Below, one piece after another: positions 1-8,592 of a stretch of DNA of 38,746 bases (positions within the stretch are counted from its first letter, which is position 1; every line of letters starts with the position of its first letter). Below the pieces are notes generated by a model that searched no databases, was not told where the DNA came from, and worked only from the letters and a program-made list of their open reading frames with translations. The translations under genes and the position numbers were made by a program. The DNA is from Thermoplasmata archaeon (lineage in GTDB: Archaea > Thermoplasmatota > Thermoplasmata > Thermoplasmatales > Thermoplasmataceae): contig JAKADT010000004.1 in NCBI GenBank assembly GCA_021820245.1, positions 1 through 38,746 of the forward strand, given 5' to 3'.

Positions 1-1199
1 TCACTGTATCAGGCAAGCAGGTTTCCATATCAGTCACCTTCCAGAAGAAAGCTCCAGTCATAACGTATTACAAAACAACATTCACAGAGAGCGGACTTCC
101 ATCGGGAACCCCATGGTTTGTGAACATGACAGGAATATCCAACTCTGGTCCAATAAAAGTGAGTTCCTACAGCACTACACTCAAGAACGGTACATACAGC
201 TACACAGTCTCAACATCCAGTTCACAGTACTACCCGTCTGCATCAACAGGAAGTTTCACTGTATCAGGCAAAGATTCATTGGTTGGGATAGTGTTCCAGA
301 AAACCACATACAACGGAACCTTCTCTGGAATAGTTTATCCTGGAAACTCATCAATAACTGCTAACAACATAGTCATTCACACAGTAAACGGAAGATTCAA
401 TCAGTCGCTGAAAGATGGATCATATAATGTATCTGTGTCTGCGTATAATTACCATCCGGAATTTTTTAGGGTAAATATCACAGACAAACATGTCGTGTAC
501 GTTAACATATCCCTTAGTCCATTAAACAGCACTTACCTGATAAATGGGTATGTTTCCCCATCCAGTGCATCTATCTCTTTCGGTGAAAAGAACGTTTCAG
601 TCAATGGGTCAGGTTATTATAATGTCTGGCTTGCAAAGGGCAATTACTCAGTCTCCGTTGTGCACAGTGGATACACGCCACTCATCTCAAATATCACAGT
701 AACAGGAAACGTTACAGGATTGAATTTTACACTGGTAAAACAACCAGTGCTAACGCAGAAGATAACAATATCAAACATAACTGTAATTGGATACAACGTC
801 ACAGTGAAGAACTTAACCGCTCACAATGGAAATATCTCAGTCTCATTCAATGCAAGCACCAATGGAACACTTATCATCTCAATTCCTTTCAGTAAACTTG
901 GAAATATAAATGCATCAGAACTTCATTCAAGTTTGGTCTATATATCGGGGCAGAAATACGGAGACTTCCAGATTGCGTTCTCATCGGGAAATGGATCAAA
1001 GTCCGTTCTTCTGATTGTTAAGAACCTCAGTGGGGATCCAACGCTGTACTGGATTTACACTCCACTAAATGCTGGATCGCACACCATATCTGTGAGAAAT
1101 TCTAAACTCATGTTATCCAGTGAGATACTGATCGCCGGATTGTTAGTATTCATGGGAATACTGGTAGCGTACGTGAGGAGGGGCAACAGGAAACATTGA
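1..1199 (+). CDS. Repeat-containing, membrane-anchored surface protein (3' part)
   Basis: The frame is open from the first bases of the window, so the ATG at 120 in the ORF track is internal and the true start lies upstream. The visible part has a module of about 85 residues: the 16-nt string at 1-16 recurs exactly at 256-271, in both cases encoding 'TVSGK' followed by a 'VFQK'-type strand. A 'TESGLPSGT' motif lies between them. From family knowledge, this motif recurs in large extracellular proteins of Thermoplasmata and Sulfolobales, including thermopsin-associated ones. Many N-x-S/T sequons follow. The C-terminus has one hydrophobic segment (around 'IAGLLVFMGILVAYV') followed by a basic tail, so the protein is probably anchored with its bulk outside the cell. 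No catalytic residues of a protease are visible here. The function is unknown; an adhesin, S-layer component or the tail of a secreted enzyme are all possible. Confidence 0.8.
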   Translation, partial: TVSGKQVSISVTFQKKAPVITYYKTTFTESGLPSGTPWFVNMTGISNSGPIKVSSYSTTLKNGTYSYTVSTSSSQYYPSASTGSFTVSGKDSLVGIVFQKTTYNGTFSGIVYPGNSSITANNIVIHTVNGRFNQSLKDGSYNVSVSAYNYHPEFFRVNITDKHVVYVNISLSPLNSTYLINGYVSPSSASISFGEKNVSVNGSGYYNVWLAKGNYSVSVVHSGYTPLISNITVTGNVTGLNFTLVKQPVLTQKITISNITVIGYNVTVKNLTAHNGNISVSFNASTNGTLIISIPFSKLGNINASELHSSLVYISGQKYGDFQIAFSSGNGSKSVLLIVKNLSGDPTLYWIYTPLNAGSHTISVRNSKLMLSSEILIAGLLVFMGILVAYVRRGNRKH

Positions 1200-1243
1200 T
1201 AATTCCTCATACACAACCAAATTTTTTTTTACAAATTTTGAAA

Positions 1244-1256
1244 ACAAATATTAACC
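1244..1256 (+). promoter_or_regulatory. TATA-like box of the M20 amidohydrolase
   Basis: The A/T run containing 'AAATATTAA' is centred about 26 bp before the ATG at 1276. That is the archaeal TATA-to-start-site distance, so the transcript is probably leaderless. No Shine-Dalgarno is visible. Confidence 0.5.
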
Positions 1257-1275
1257 ACACTACGCATTAAGGATC

Positions 1276-2439
1276 ATGAATTCAGCATTAGTGGATAGCG
1301 AACTTGAAAACTACATGGTAAAGACCAGAAGGTATTTTCACGAAAACCCGGAACTAAGCACCAGGGAAACTGAGACTGCCAGAAGAATTGAGGAGGAACT
1401 CAGATCGATGGGCCTTAATCCTATAAGGATTGGAAGGACAAACCTGTACGCTGATATCAAGGGAATGTATCCTGGTAAGACGGTAGCCATAAGGGCTGAT
1501 ATCGACGCTCTTCCTGTCGCAGAGGAGAACACTGTCGAATATATTTCTAAAAATAAGGGGGTGATGCATGCCTGCGGACATGATTCTCATATAACAATGG
1601 TCCTTGGTGTTGGAAAACTTATGACTAAGTACAGGGATTTCAAGGGCACAGTGAGATTACTGTTCCAGTCTTCAGAAGAATTGCCACCCGGTGGTGCAAA
1701 GGAACTCATAAATGGCGGTGCACTGAAAGATGTCGATTTTGTAATAGGACAGCATGTGGAATCAAGAGTACCTTCAGGTTATGCGGCAGTATTCTATCAC
1801 GAAGCCATGGCAAATGCCGATGAATTCAGGGTAAAGATACATGGTGTGGGTGGGCATGGATCAGCTCCACAGGAGGCAGTTGATGCAATAATTGCTGCCA
1901 CCCAGTTTGTCAGCCTTGCACAGACCATTATATCCAGGAAGGTTGATCCGTACATGCCTGCAGTGGTTACGGTAGGAACCCTGAATGCGGGATACAGGTA
2001 CAATATAATAGCAGCCCACGCCGAGATGACAGGAACAGTGAGAACTTTTCACAAAAATGTTCAGGATATCATAAGAAAGGAACTTGAGCATATACTTAAA
2101 GGAGTATGTGAGGCAACTCATACAAAATATGAATTTCAATACATTGAGGGCTATCCCGCACTGATCAACCATGAAGAAGTTTCCAGAGTAATAGAGGAGG
2201 TTGCTCAGGACGTTCTGGGCAAGGACAGAGTTCTCCACCCCAATCCATCAATGGGGGGAGAGGATTTTGCATATTATCTTCAGGAAAAGCCAGGAGCTTT
2301 CTATTTCCTTGGTGTTGGAAACGAAAAGAAAGGGATAATCAGCCCTCAACACAGCCCCACATACAACATCGATGAAGATGCTATGAAATACGGAACTGAG
2401 ATACTTTACAGAACAGCACAGAAACTTCTTTCCAGGTAG
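1276..2439 (+). CDS. M20-family metal-dependent amidohydrolase (N-acyl amino acid / hippurate hydrolase type)
   Basis: The 387-aa length is normal for M20D amidohydrolases, which remove acyl groups from N-acylated amino acids or related compounds in the cytoplasm. Metal-site motifs are visible: 'RADIDALP' (about 73-80), 'HACGHDSH' (about 98-105), 'SSEE' with the catalytic glutamates (about 132-135), the histidine in 'IGQHVE' (about 160) and 'GGEDFAYY' near the C-terminus. The small dimerisation domain lies between them ('GGHGSAPQ' region). Substrate cannot be predicted. The gene stands alone with its own TATA-like box and is followed by 240 bases without a gene. The start is supported by promoter spacing and by the usual short N-terminal extension before 'RRYFHENPELS'. 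Confidence 0.93.
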   Translation: MNSALVDSELENYMVKTRRYFHENPELSTRETETARRIEEELRSMGLNPIRIGRTNLYADIKGMYPGKTVAIRADIDALPVAEENTVEYISKNKGVMHACGHDSHITMVLGVGKLMTKYRDFKGTVRLLFQSSEELPPGGAKELINGGALKDVDFVIGQHVESRVPSGYAAVFYHEAMANADEFRVKIHGVGGHGSAPQEAVDAIIAATQFVSLAQTIISRKVDPYMPAVVTVGTLNAGYRYNIIAAHAEMTGTVRTFHKNVQDIIRKELEHILKGVCEATHTKYEFQYIEGYPALINHEEVSRVIEEVAQDVLGKDRVLHPNPSMGGEDFAYYLQEKPGAFYFLGVGNEKKGIISPQHSPTYNIDEDAMKYGTEILYRTAQKLLSR

Positions 2440-2645
2440 TTTCACATTCCCTTTTGTACCGGCATTTCATTTGCAAGGTTAAAAAAACGCCATAAAGACT
2501 CCACCATTTCCAGTTTTTCATGAACTGGAAAGATCCGTCATCTGAAAGAAGGAGATGCCATCTCATGGTTTCAGGACAACTTATCAATTTAGCCGATCTA
2601 CAGTAAGGTAAAGCAACTGGGATCACTATTCTCAAGCATCTATTC

Positions 2646-2660
2646 ATAATTTTTATATCT
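2646..2660 (+). promoter_or_regulatory. TATA-like box of the alcohol dehydrogenase
   Basis: 'TTTTTATATCTTTT' is centred about 26-27 bp before the ATG at 2680, which predicts a leaderless transcript. The 240 bases between 2440 and 2679 hold no convincing gene; the ORF-track entries there are on the opposite strand and lack family signals. Confidence 0.55.
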
Positions 2661-2679
2661 TTTAGAGGAATCGAAAAAC

Positions 2680-3651
2680 ATGAATGTAATGATGCTTGAT
2701 AAACCCGATAAGGTGGAAAACAAACCCTTGAAATATATTGTTCATAAGTACCCGGAGATAGACCAGGGGCAGGTAATTGTAAAGGTGCTTGCCAATGGAG
2801 TATGCCACAGCGACTTGCACATAATCGAGGGTGATTTCCAGCTTCCCAGTGAAATGTTTCCAATTATTCCCGGGCATGAGATCGTAGGGGAAATCGTGGA
2901 ATCAAAGAGTGATCTCCAGGTGGGAGAAAGAGTAGGAATTGGCTGGTTCTATTCAGCATGTGGCGTCTGCGACCAGTGTATTTCCGGTCATGAAAATCTA
3001 TGTCCCAATGCACTTGTGACCGGAATAAACAAGTATGGGGGCTATTCCGAATTTGCTGCTCTTGATGCACAATATGTAACCCGCATTCCAGATGATTTAA
3101 AAGACAAAGATGCAGCTCCACTTTTCTGCGCAGGAATTACTGCACTTTCAGCGGTTAAAAGAATTCACCCCAATATCAACGACAGAATAGCGGTTTTTGG
3201 GGTCGGAGGTCTGGCATTCTATGCAATCCAGTTCATAGAAGCAATGGGTGCTAAAGCTGTTGCTGTCACAAGGTCCCATGGATCTGTCGCAGAGAAGGCT
3301 GGTGCAAGTGAAATTGTTGATAGGCCGTCTGGAGGTTACGACGGATCAATTGTATTCGCCCCAAGCAGGGATACTGTACAGAAAGCAGTTGCATCCACAA
3401 AGAGTGGCAGGACCATTGTAATCCCTGCAGTAATGGATAGGATAGATTTTCCGTTCGGTGACTTCATGTGGGAAAAAAATGTAACAAGCGTTGCGAGCGG
3501 ACTGCGTAAGGAGGCAAGGGAAATACTGAGATTAGCATCTGAAACGGGTTTGAAATCCATGATCACAGAAAGAAAGCTCGAAGAGGCAAATAACGTGTTG
3601 TCGGACCTTAAGAGAGGTAAAATTCAGGGCAGAGCCGTTCTCATTCCATAA
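2680..3651 (+). CDS. Zinc-dependent alcohol dehydrogenase (MDR superfamily)
   Basis: Medium-chain dehydrogenase/reductase that probably oxidises an alcohol or reduces an aldehyde with NAD(P). Catalytic zinc ligands are visible as 'CHSDLH' (Cys42) and 'GHE' (His66-Glu67). The structural zinc loop is 'CGVCDQC' plus a fourth cysteine in 'NLC' (Cys94, 97, 100, 108). The Rossmann turn is 'GVGGLA' (about 174). The second beta strand ends in 'TRS' rather than an acidic residue, which hints at NADP, as in the cinnamyl/AdhA-like branch. At 323 aa it is slightly shorter than the usual 335-350 but has no missing motif. It stands alone. The start matches a TATA-like box at -26. Confidence 0.93.
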   Translation: MNVMMLDKPDKVENKPLKYIVHKYPEIDQGQVIVKVLANGVCHSDLHIIEGDFQLPSEMFPIIPGHEIVGEIVESKSDLQVGERVGIGWFYSACGVCDQCISGHENLCPNALVTGINKYGGYSEFAALDAQYVTRIPDDLKDKDAAPLFCAGITALSAVKRIHPNINDRIAVFGVGGLAFYAIQFIEAMGAKAVAVTRSHGSVAEKAGASEIVDRPSGGYDGSIVFAPSRDTVQKAVASTKSGRTIVIPAVMDRIDFPFGDFMWEKNVTSVASGLRKEAREILRLASETGLKSMITERKLEEANNVLSDLKRGKIQGRAVLIP

Positions 3652-3800
3652 AAATCTCAATCTTTTTTTCAATCCATGTCTGGATATACCAGTAAAACAG
3701 GCAATTAGAAAGGTTTTCTTTCTGTTGTAAAATTGCTTAATCCTACCTTTTCTTCAAAAAAGAGATCCAAACTGCCCGTACCATAGCATATTTAAAAGGT

Positions 3801-4436
3801 TCAGTTGAACTTAATGTGGAAGTTAAACACGACATATTCTCCAAGGGCATTCTGGTTGGTTTGACCTTGGATACATGTATTATTGGTAAAAGGATCAGTA
3901 TAGTTTACACCAAAATAGTAGGAAACATGGTCAGAGGGATACAGAGGAAGCGGTCCCGTGGTATTGTTATCACGTAGAATGAATCCAGGGTTACTGCTTG
4001 TTTGCCAGTTGTGATCCATGTATACTAGGAGATGAGAGGTGGAGCAGTTAAAGTACGATGATCCCATTTTTGCATACTGGGAAATTTCAATCGTTAAATT
4101 TCCTGTAAAATTTGCTTTATTCACAAGTTCGAGAATGTTCAAGAACAAACTCCCGTTTGCCACTTTCCAGTTCACGTGTACCCTCAGAATCCCCGTAAAA
4201 TTATAGTATTGACTGGTCATTGTTCCATTCTCTAATGTCCAGTTAAATGTAGTGCCCGTGTAGTTTACATTGGTTCTTTCAACTGTGACCGGAGGGGAAA
4301 TGAGATGTCCTTCTACAGAAATTGCACCAGTAACAGCTACATCCGCAGTTACAATTGAAGGAGATATAACGAAAAACACTGCTGTTAGCAGCGTGAGTAG
4401 TATAATCAGCATTTTACCTATACCATCCTTCGTCAT
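3801..4436 (-). CDS. Secreted N-glycosylated protein, distant relative of the five-gene array
   Basis: A 211-aa protein with a signal peptide (basic start, hydrophobic stretch 'MLIILLTLLTAVFFVI'), followed by 'TADVAVTGAISVEG'. In register this resembles the array proteins' 'VADVMITGSVQGVG': both put D-V plus an alternating hydrophobic strand right after the likely cleavage site. The mature part is beta-rich, has many N-x-S/T sequons, two spaced cysteines (in 'FNCST' and 'NTCIQ') and ends in a strand ('FNFHIKFN'), again like the array. Unlike the array it has no shared nucleotide leader and no hairpin. A TATA-like run ('TTTTAATAAT', reverse strand) lies about 30 bp before the ATG. Homology to the array is inferred from layout and the N-terminal strand, not from strong identity. 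Function unknown. Confidence 0.72.
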   Translation of the reverse strand: MTKDGIGKMLIILLTLLTAVFFVISPSIVTADVAVTGAISVEGHLISPPVTVERTNVNYTGTTFNWTLENGTMTSQYYNFTGILRVHVNWKVANGSLFLNILELVNKANFTGNLTIEISQYAKMGSSYFNCSTSHLLVYMDHNWQTSSNPGFILRDNNTTGPLPLYPSDHVSYYFGVNYTDPFTNNTCIQGQTNQNALGEYVVFNFHIKFN

Positions 4437-4542
4437 GCAATGTATAATTCACTTGGGATTATTAAAAGATTATGAATTAATAAACCATACGATAAATCAC
4501 CGTTACAGTAAAAAAAGAAAACAATGGGCGTCTTAGGTCAGT

Positions 4543-6318
4543 CTAGACCTTCATGTATTTCCTGAACCATGCATTCTTTGTATCCAGCCTGTGGATCATA
4601 TTGCCCGGCTTTCCCGATCTGGCATGCTCGTGTCCATCACCCTGATATCTTACAAGTTCTGTATCAACGCCATTCATCTTAAGTCCAACAAACATCTGTT
4701 CCGCCTGTTCAATAGGGCACCTGTAATCATTCTCACCATGGATAAACATGGTCGGTGTTGTGGCATTCTTGATTTTCATTATGGGTGAGGCCTTCATGAG
4801 TTCCAGGATGGAATCCTCCTTCCATGGATCTGTTATATTCATATAAGCTGCATTGAACCAGAACCCTATATCACTGGTTCCGCACATGCTCACAAGATTG
4901 GAAACACATCTCTCGCTTATTGCAGCCCTGAAATAGTTATTATTAGTGATCATCCAGTTAGTCATGTAACCGCCGTAGGATCCTCCAGTAATTGCAAAAT
5001 TCCCCTTTATTCCTGTAATTTCTTTACCCTTTTCAATAAAGTTGAATATATCTTCCGCAGGCCCATTTCCCCAGTCTGAAACGCATCCCGCAGAGAAATC
5101 CTCCCCATAACCGGCGCTTCCCCTTGGATTGCAGAAGAATATATTGTATCCCTGGTTGAAGAAGTACTGAAATTCCAGCATGAAACTCTCTCCGTATGCC
5201 ATATGCGGCCCCCCATGCACAAACAGGATGCTAGGATCATCTTCACCATGCTTCATCACCCAGCCCTCCACATTACCAGTTTCAACTTTTACTCCCTTTA
5301 CACCTTTAAAATTGGGATTTGGATCATATTCAATATTCTGGAAAACAAGAACTGAGGGTTTTTCCTGGGAGCTATAAATATAGGCAATTTTTCCATCGTT
5401 GACATGAAAATCCTGTATTGAAAAATCACCCTCAACGAGTTCCTTCATCTTCCTATCCGTAAATCTGTAAATGGATGTTTTCCCACCATTCTGTCCGCAG
5501 CAGTATATTCCATCATCCCAGAACATTCTATCACGGGCACCAAGAAACAGGTCAGAAATTATTGAACCGTTTCCGGTATGTTTTCCAAGAACAACAGATT
5601 CCCTGTCAATCCCCGGAAAGAGCTTCCTGACCGCCCAAGGTTTGATACCCTCCCTGTGACCAGTATAAGCCACATCTCCACCGGGAAGTGCAAGTATTGA
5701 GTTAATTATACCCTCTCCCTGGGTGATCTTCCTGAGTTCGTGTGTTGTCGGGTCAAGTTCATAAATGTCGCTCAGGCCGGCATCGTTTCCATAACTGGTT
5801 AAAACCACCCATATCCTGCCATCCTGACTCACAACATCTGTGACATCAAAATCACCATCTAGAATCTTTTCAAGCTTCTCACCGAAAATGAACAGAGATT
5901 TCCTGACCCTTATGATGCCTCTTCCGTCGAATCTGTAATTAAGTCTCGTGGCGGTAAATGGTTTATCCACTGGAGCATCCTCAGTTCCAATCACAAGGAG
6001 GCTCTTTCCATGAAGGATAAATTTTTCAATGCTCTTTAATTTCAATAGCTCCTGGGGTTCACTGCTGTTTCTGATTACCATGACACTTTCAGAATTTTCA
6101 CTGGATTTAATGTAATACATGTAATCCTGTCCAGCAATCGGACTCCGTTCTTTACCCCCAAATGTCAGCCTTCTGGGCTCTTTATCGCCCTTCCTGAGAA
6201 CAAATATGGAATTCTTATATTCATCAGCTTCAATCCACTTCATGGTAAAAAATACAGATTCTCCATCGAGAAAGGGTTCACCAATTATTTTTATGGAGTA
6301 TATATCCCTGGATTCCAT
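4543..6318 (-). CDS. S9-family serine peptidase (acylaminoacyl / dipeptidyl peptidase type)
   Basis: A 591-aa cytoplasmic prolyl-oligopeptidase-clan enzyme that probably trims short or N-acylated peptides. Residues 1 to about 330 are repetitive beta strands fitting the N-terminal propeller. The C-terminal alpha/beta hydrolase domain has the oxyanion region 'HGGPHMAYG', the nucleophile elbow 'GGSYGGYM' (Ser about 447), the acid in 'HGENDYRCP' (Asp about 531) and the histidine in 'GDGHEH' (about 563). All of the triad is present. There is no signal peptide. The start is supported by a TATA-like run ('ATTATAGA', reverse strand) about 27 bp upstream, giving a leaderless mRNA. The nitrilase-family gene lies 87 bp upstream on the same strand; both could serve amide or peptide catabolism. 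Confidence 0.94.
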   Translation of the reverse strand: MESRDIYSIKIIGEPFLDGESVFFTMKWIEADEYKNSIFVLRKGDKEPRRLTFGGKERSPIAGQDYMYYIKSSENSESVMVIRNSSEPQELLKLKSIEKFILHGKSLLVIGTEDAPVDKPFTATRLNYRFDGRGIIRVRKSLFIFGEKLEKILDGDFDVTDVVSQDGRIWVVLTSYGNDAGLSDIYELDPTTHELRKITQGEGIINSILALPGGDVAYTGHREGIKPWAVRKLFPGIDRESVVLGKHTGNGSIISDLFLGARDRMFWDDGIYCCGQNGGKTSIYRFTDRKMKELVEGDFSIQDFHVNDGKIAYIYSSQEKPSVLVFQNIEYDPNPNFKGVKGVKVETGNVEGWVMKHGEDDPSILFVHGGPHMAYGESFMLEFQYFFNQGYNIFFCNPRGSAGYGEDFSAGCVSDWGNGPAEDIFNFIEKGKEITGIKGNFAITGGSYGGYMTNWMITNNNYFRAAISERCVSNLVSMCGTSDIGFWFNAAYMNITDPWKEDSILELMKASPIMKIKNATTPTMFIHGENDYRCPIEQAEQMFVGLKMNGVDTELVRYQGDGHEHARSGKPGNMIHRLDTKNAWFRKYMKV

Positions 6319-6405
6319 AATGGGAATTGTTTTTGTTTTCTATAATTTTTTTGTCATGATTAAGGAACTTACTGACAGTTCCCTGAACACCTTGAGAATA
6401 AAGAT

Positions 6406-7191
6406 TTAATTTTTTCTTGAGATCATTCCGTTATCCGTGGAAAGATCATATTTTCCGGGGTCTTCTTTAATTCTGTCATTACGCATCTGAAAGGTTTGTT
6501 CAGGGTTTATATCAAACATGGAAACTTGGGATCTTTCACACATATGATCCCGTATCTTTGAACCGAAATCAAAGCTGTATGGATCAACGACAATAGAATT
6601 CCCGAAGAATGGATCTGAAATTGAGTTGACCGAAACGATGGGGACACGATTCTCAAGGGACCTTGCCCTTATGTAGAGATGCCACATATCAGTGAATTCT
6701 GAGTGTATCAGTGAAGGGTTCACAATTAGATCACATCCTCCTGAAACCAATTTTTTAGCATAATATGGAAAATCTATGTCGTAACAGACTGCTATTCCCA
6801 CCTTAATCCCGCAAATATCAAAAAGTTCCATCTCATTCCCGGGGGCGTACGCTTCTTTTTCCATTTTAAAGAGAGATATCTTTTTCTGCCATCCCTGCAG
6901 TTCTCCGCTGTAGATCATGGGAGCTGCATTGTAAACTGTTCCGCTCTCCTTCAGCGAAAAACTTCCGGGTACGATTGCACAGTCAGATCTTTCAGAAATA
7001 GATTCCAGGATCGAGATGAGTTTAACGTATTCCGGGCTGTCCATGTCAATAAGGTCTTTAATCCATTTTTCCGGCATGACAATCAGCGTGTTATGGCCGT
7101 ATTCCTCGGCATTCAACCTTCCCAGGTATTCAAACGCGTTATCAAGATCCATCCTTTCTGTCTGATATACGACAACCCTCATTCCATTCAT
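6406..7191 (-). CDS. Carbon-nitrogen hydrolase (nitrilase superfamily)
   Basis: A 261-aa cytoplasmic amidase of the nitrilase fold. The catalytic triad is visible as Glu41 ('MPEKW'), a lysine in 'GWQKKISLF' (about 103-104) and Cys136 in 'VGIAVCYDIDFP'. The following 'GCDLIVNPSL' and 'RARSLENR' motifs are typical. Such enzymes hydrolyse small amides or nitriles; the substrate cannot be read from the sequence. An alternative start lies three codons inside (MRVVVYQ), and the first ATG may be extra. It diverges from the glycosyltransferase at 7283, and the 91 bp between them carry both promoters. Confidence 0.9.
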   Translation of the reverse strand: MNGMRVVVYQTERMDLDNAFEYLGRLNAEEYGHNTLIVMPEKWIKDLIDMDSPEYVKLISILESISERSDCAIVPGSFSLKESGTVYNAAPMIYSGELQGWQKKISLFKMEKEAYAPGNEMELFDICGIKVGIAVCYDIDFPYYAKKLVSGGCDLIVNPSLIHSEFTDMWHLYIRARSLENRVPIVSVNSISDPFFGNSIVVDPYSFDFGSKIRDHMCERSQVSMFDINPEQTFQMRNDRIKEDPGKYDLSTDNGMISRKN

Positions 7192-7282
7192 GCGGGAACC
7201 ATTGCATGGGAGCTGAATAAGATTCTCTCTATGAGTATTAAGAATTCATAAAATTTAAAGAAGATGAATTATATCAATATAT

Positions 7283-8281
7283 ATGGATACCCTGGAACCT
7301 CTTTTTGCAAAAAAATTTGACGTTGCAAACAGACTGGGAAATGGAATGATAATCTCTTTCTGTTCCTGGACTGCAGATCTTGATCTGATAAAGGAGGAGA
7401 GCATCAGGAGCATTGACAATATAGGCAGGGAGCTTGGATTCACATATGAAATAATAGTCACGGGCGGAATCAGGCACATTACGGGTAATGAAGAAAAACA
7501 CAAAATGATGAGAAAGTTTCCTGAACTCAGTGAAATCATTCTGGATGATCACCGAAGTGGACATGGTAAAAATGTTGCTTTCGAGAACAGTGCCGGAAAG
7601 TACATAATCATGTTCGATGTGGACACTGTTTACAATCTTAACCTTGCTGACATGATCCATAATTTCATTCTTTCAGGAATTAAGAAGATGGTATTTTCCT
7701 CACTGGTGATAATACCAAGAATGATTATAAATGAGGTTGGAAGGTGGAGGGAACTCATCGATGGTGAGGATATTGACTTTTACACCCGTGTTGCCCTGTC
7801 ATATGGGATACTGGCTTTTCCATTCGATGGTAACTGCAAGGGTAAGGGAACATTTTCACTCCCTTCACCGGAATTCAACGGGAAAGACATGAACGGATTG
7901 AGAAATAAAATATTCCACATGAGAGACTACATAATCGGTTGCAACTATTCCCTGGGCGATATAAGATCATTCATAGGGACCGGGGACAAAAAAAACATGG
8001 TAGATAACGGTATTCTGTATGGAGTGGCTTATTTCCTCTCCAGAATATCAGGTACAAAACCCATGAGATACGATCGCAACAACTACCTCGTTGTCCTCGA
8101 ATCTATCCTGGAATCTCTAGTTTTAAGAGAATATACGAGAATCGACATGGCTGACCTGCCAATACGATTTAAAATGTCGGATGTCCAGATTTCCTACCTG
8201 ACGAAAAAAAGTAAACTTTATAGCAGCATAAAGGACTCCATTGTTCTTTACAATTCCATCCCTCCCATTGAAGAGGCATGA
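7283..8281 (+). CDS. GT-A-fold glycosyltransferase-like protein (family 2 type)
   Basis: A 332-aa protein. The first 130 residues look like a GT-A nucleotide-sugar-binding half: 'MIISFCSW' strand, a helix, 'EIIVTGG', then 'SGHGKNVAFENSAGKYIIMFDVDT', where 'DVD' matches the DxD metal/nucleotide-sugar motif. It has no membrane segments, so it probably acts in the cytoplasm. The C-terminal 150 residues are not recognised. It opens the surface-glycan island, and transfer of a sugar to a lipid-linked glycan or glycoprotein is an inference. A TATA-like run ('TCATAAAATTTA') lies about 30 bp before the ATG. Confidence 0.72.
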   Translation: MDTLEPLFAKKFDVANRLGNGMIISFCSWTADLDLIKEESIRSIDNIGRELGFTYEIIVTGGIRHITGNEEKHKMMRKFPELSEIILDDHRSGHGKNVAFENSAGKYIIMFDVDTVYNLNLADMIHNFILSGIKKMVFSSLVIIPRMIINEVGRWRELIDGEDIDFYTRVALSYGILAFPFDGNCKGKGTFSLPSPEFNGKDMNGLRNKIFHMRDYIIGCNYSLGDIRSFIGTGDKKNMVDNGILYGVAYFLSRISGTKPMRYDRNNYLVVLESILESLVLREYTRIDMADLPIRFKMSDVQISYLTKKSKLYSSIKDSIVLYNSIPPIEEA

Positions 8282-8592
8282 GAAATAGAAGCAAAGTGAT
8301 ACAATTCTTATTCCAAAACAAGGAGAGCTTCCAGAAAAAGACCGGTAACAGTCCAGTAATGTCCAGTCCTCTATGTGAAATCACTGCTGGAATGTTGAAA
8401 TTTTTGAAAAAAGTGAAAACCCAGTTTTTACATGTCTCTTATGGTACTAAGTGCAATAATTACCATTGTAACTGAAAAATCACATATTGTCATAATTGTA
8501 CTTATTCCGTAATAAGTTCACAATGGGAAATCTTTCCGGGCATGGCTTTCTGCCAAAATTATAATATGTCTACCCCATGACCTGGAGCAACA
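8282..8592. other. 311-base gap before the 969-aa surface protein
   Basis: The ORF track lists a 65-aa frame (8278-8475) that overlaps the previous stop codon in an ATGA arrangement, but its composition is not convincing and no motif is seen. Near the end, 'AAATTATAATATG' (about 8555-8567) is a good TATA-like box for the next gene. A 'GGAG' a few bases before the ATG at 8593 can serve as Shine-Dalgarno. Nothing else was recognised. Confidence 0.5.

Noticed and set aside
1861-2238. 125-aa reverse ORF inside the M20 gene
   Set aside because: A shadow of a gene with complete family motifs on the other strand.
2381-2863. 160-aa reverse-strand ORF across the M20-ADH gap
   Set aside because: Most of it is antisense to real genes, the product is cysteine- and proline-rich in a non-protein-like way, and no promoter was seen.
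8278-8475. 65-aa ORF overlapping the glycosyltransferase stop
   Set aside because: The ATGA overlap is attractive, but composition is poor and there is no motif or conserved-looking block.
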